A DNA stretch of 64,000 nt, taken from contig OZ010586.1 in assembly GCA_963932145.1 (NCBI GenBank), forward strand, positions 70,403,468 to 70,467,467, read 5' to 3'. A program made the position numbers and the translations under genes. Positions 63,060 to 64,000 of this stretch are shown one piece after another. The notes beneath the pieces were generated by a model. The model made no database searches. It was not told where the DNA came from and saw only the letters and a list, made by a program, of their open reading frames with translations. Every line of letters begins with the position of its first letter. The first letter of the stretch is position 1. The stretch is from Acanthosepion lycidas (taxonomy: Eukaryota; Mollusca; Cephalopoda; Sepiida; Sepiidae).

Positions 63060-63584
63060 AAGGAATTGTATTCCTGATCAATCAAAATTCGTAAATAATT
63101 ATGTAGGCCATACTACAACATGTTAGACATGAAGACTCACTCTACACCTTTCTGACCATAGCTCAATTAGATCTCGTTTAAATATTCATGGAGACCAACT
63201 GGACCCTACTTGTAACATACTTGTTGACAACACAAATATAAAAGCATCATCTACATGCAAAAAAGACTAAAAATAATGGAAGCCTTATTAATAATAAAAA
63301 AAACAACACTCAATAATATCAACTATGAACATGAATACAATATCTTGACCATGTTTTGAAAAATGAAAACATTATATAAATACATACATGCAACAAATTA
63401 TTTCTTATTTAACAGTTAAAATATTTAATCCTTGAAAATGGCTAAATGTATAGCTGAAAGCACTCAGATCAAAAGAACATTTGGACAGTTTTTAAATAAT
63501 TCATCATTTGAAAAGAAAAAATTTAGATCACATGAGAAATTATATAAAAACTAAATCAAAGTACCTTGTCTGTTGTATTCAATG

Positions 63585-63637
<53 letters not shown>

Positions 63638-63640
63638 ATC
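63060..63640 (+). mobile_element. Penelope-like element remnant (GIY-YIG end) and 3' region
   Basis: 63108-63122 gives YVGHTTT-like codons. The continuous stretch 63146-63262 reads LHLSDHSSIRSRLNIHGDQ and LDPTCNILVDNTNIKASSTC, then KKRLKIMEALLIIKKTTLNN and INYEHEYNILTMF. This is the end of the GIY-YIG endonuclease that follows the RT in Penelope-like elements. Coding is followed by AT-rich 3' sequence shared with 60190-60500 and a (TA)n run (63586-63633). The RT part is not in this window; stops are present. Confidence 0.65.
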
Positions 63641-64000
63641 AGCTAACCAGATATGCTACTTGAACTTTCCTTGATTTATTCAATATATATATTGGAAAAA
63701 TCTACAACAAAGTGTAAAAAAGACTTTTCATGTGACAAAAGTGATGTTTACATTGATTACACATACACATGAAGGAGTGGGGGTGCTGAATATTAAATTC
63801 ATTTTTTTAAATTTCACTGTCCACTCTCCTTTATGTGCATCAGTTTAAACATTAGTCTTGTCTGATAACGTCCTAAAGGACAAATTTGTCATAAAAAAAA
63901 TCTTTTTCACCTTGTTATAGATTTTATTAAAATTGTTCTAATATATAAAAAAATGTATATATCCTTTTCCTGTATATATATATATGTAATTAGGAAGTAA
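63641..64000. other. Unassigned AT-rich end of window
   Basis: The stretch TGTCTGATAACGTCCTAAAG followed by GACAAATTTGTC at about 63858-63889 looks like part of an inverted-repeat-containing element, but it cannot be bounded. Confidence 0.35.

Overview
This looks like an intergenic stretch of an animal genome, most likely a cephalopod mollusc and plausibly an octopus. That is an inference from remembered element families: tRNA-derived SINEs, RTE and Jockey-like LINE fragments, Tc1/mariner variants and abundant (TA)n. The base composition is AT-rich. The longest open frame is 173 codons and belongs to a LINE. I found no host exon, rRNA, tRNA gene, CRISPR array or bacterial-type operon. Almost everything recognisable is a decayed mobile element, so the annotation is a map of nested fossils.

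Layout. 1-6.1 kb holds RTE fragments on both strands, a head-to-head SINE pair and a Jockey-like LINE tail. 7.4-9.5 kb holds a solo LTR and two opposed copies of a tailed retroposon with an internal minisatellite, called family M here. 13-17.7 kb holds two abutting RTE pieces, a Jockey-like RT with a YADD motif, and the 3' part of a Ty3/Gypsy-like fossil. 18-20.8 kb holds a hAT remnant, a Tc1/mariner-type element and a hairpin repeat. 21-25.3 kb holds a Jockey-like tail, a mariner interrupted by an LTR-like insertion, and a long palindrome. 25.5-37 kb is a dense LINE field on both strands with SINEs. 37.7-47.2 kb holds a SINE split by a solo LTR, a Tc1-like deletion derivative, a hAT with a ZBED5-like transposase, a Tigger-like remnant and a second copy of the 19 kb element. 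48-53.5 kb holds a 110-bp tandem triplication inside a LINE, a non-autonomous hAT with perfect 8-bp duplications, and a solo LTR inside an RTE fragment. 54-64 kb holds a 90-bp near-perfect palindromic MITE with MADE1-like ends, two more family M copies, further mariner and Tc1 derivatives, a miRNA-like hairpin and Penelope-like remnants.

The elements do not act together as a pathway. The useful signals are relationships: shared internal deletions that imply mobilisation in trans, target-site duplications that fix element ends, paralogues that serve as empty sites, and palindromes whose transcripts could fold. I see no convincing new gene system. The best candidates for something under-described are family M and the long palindromes.
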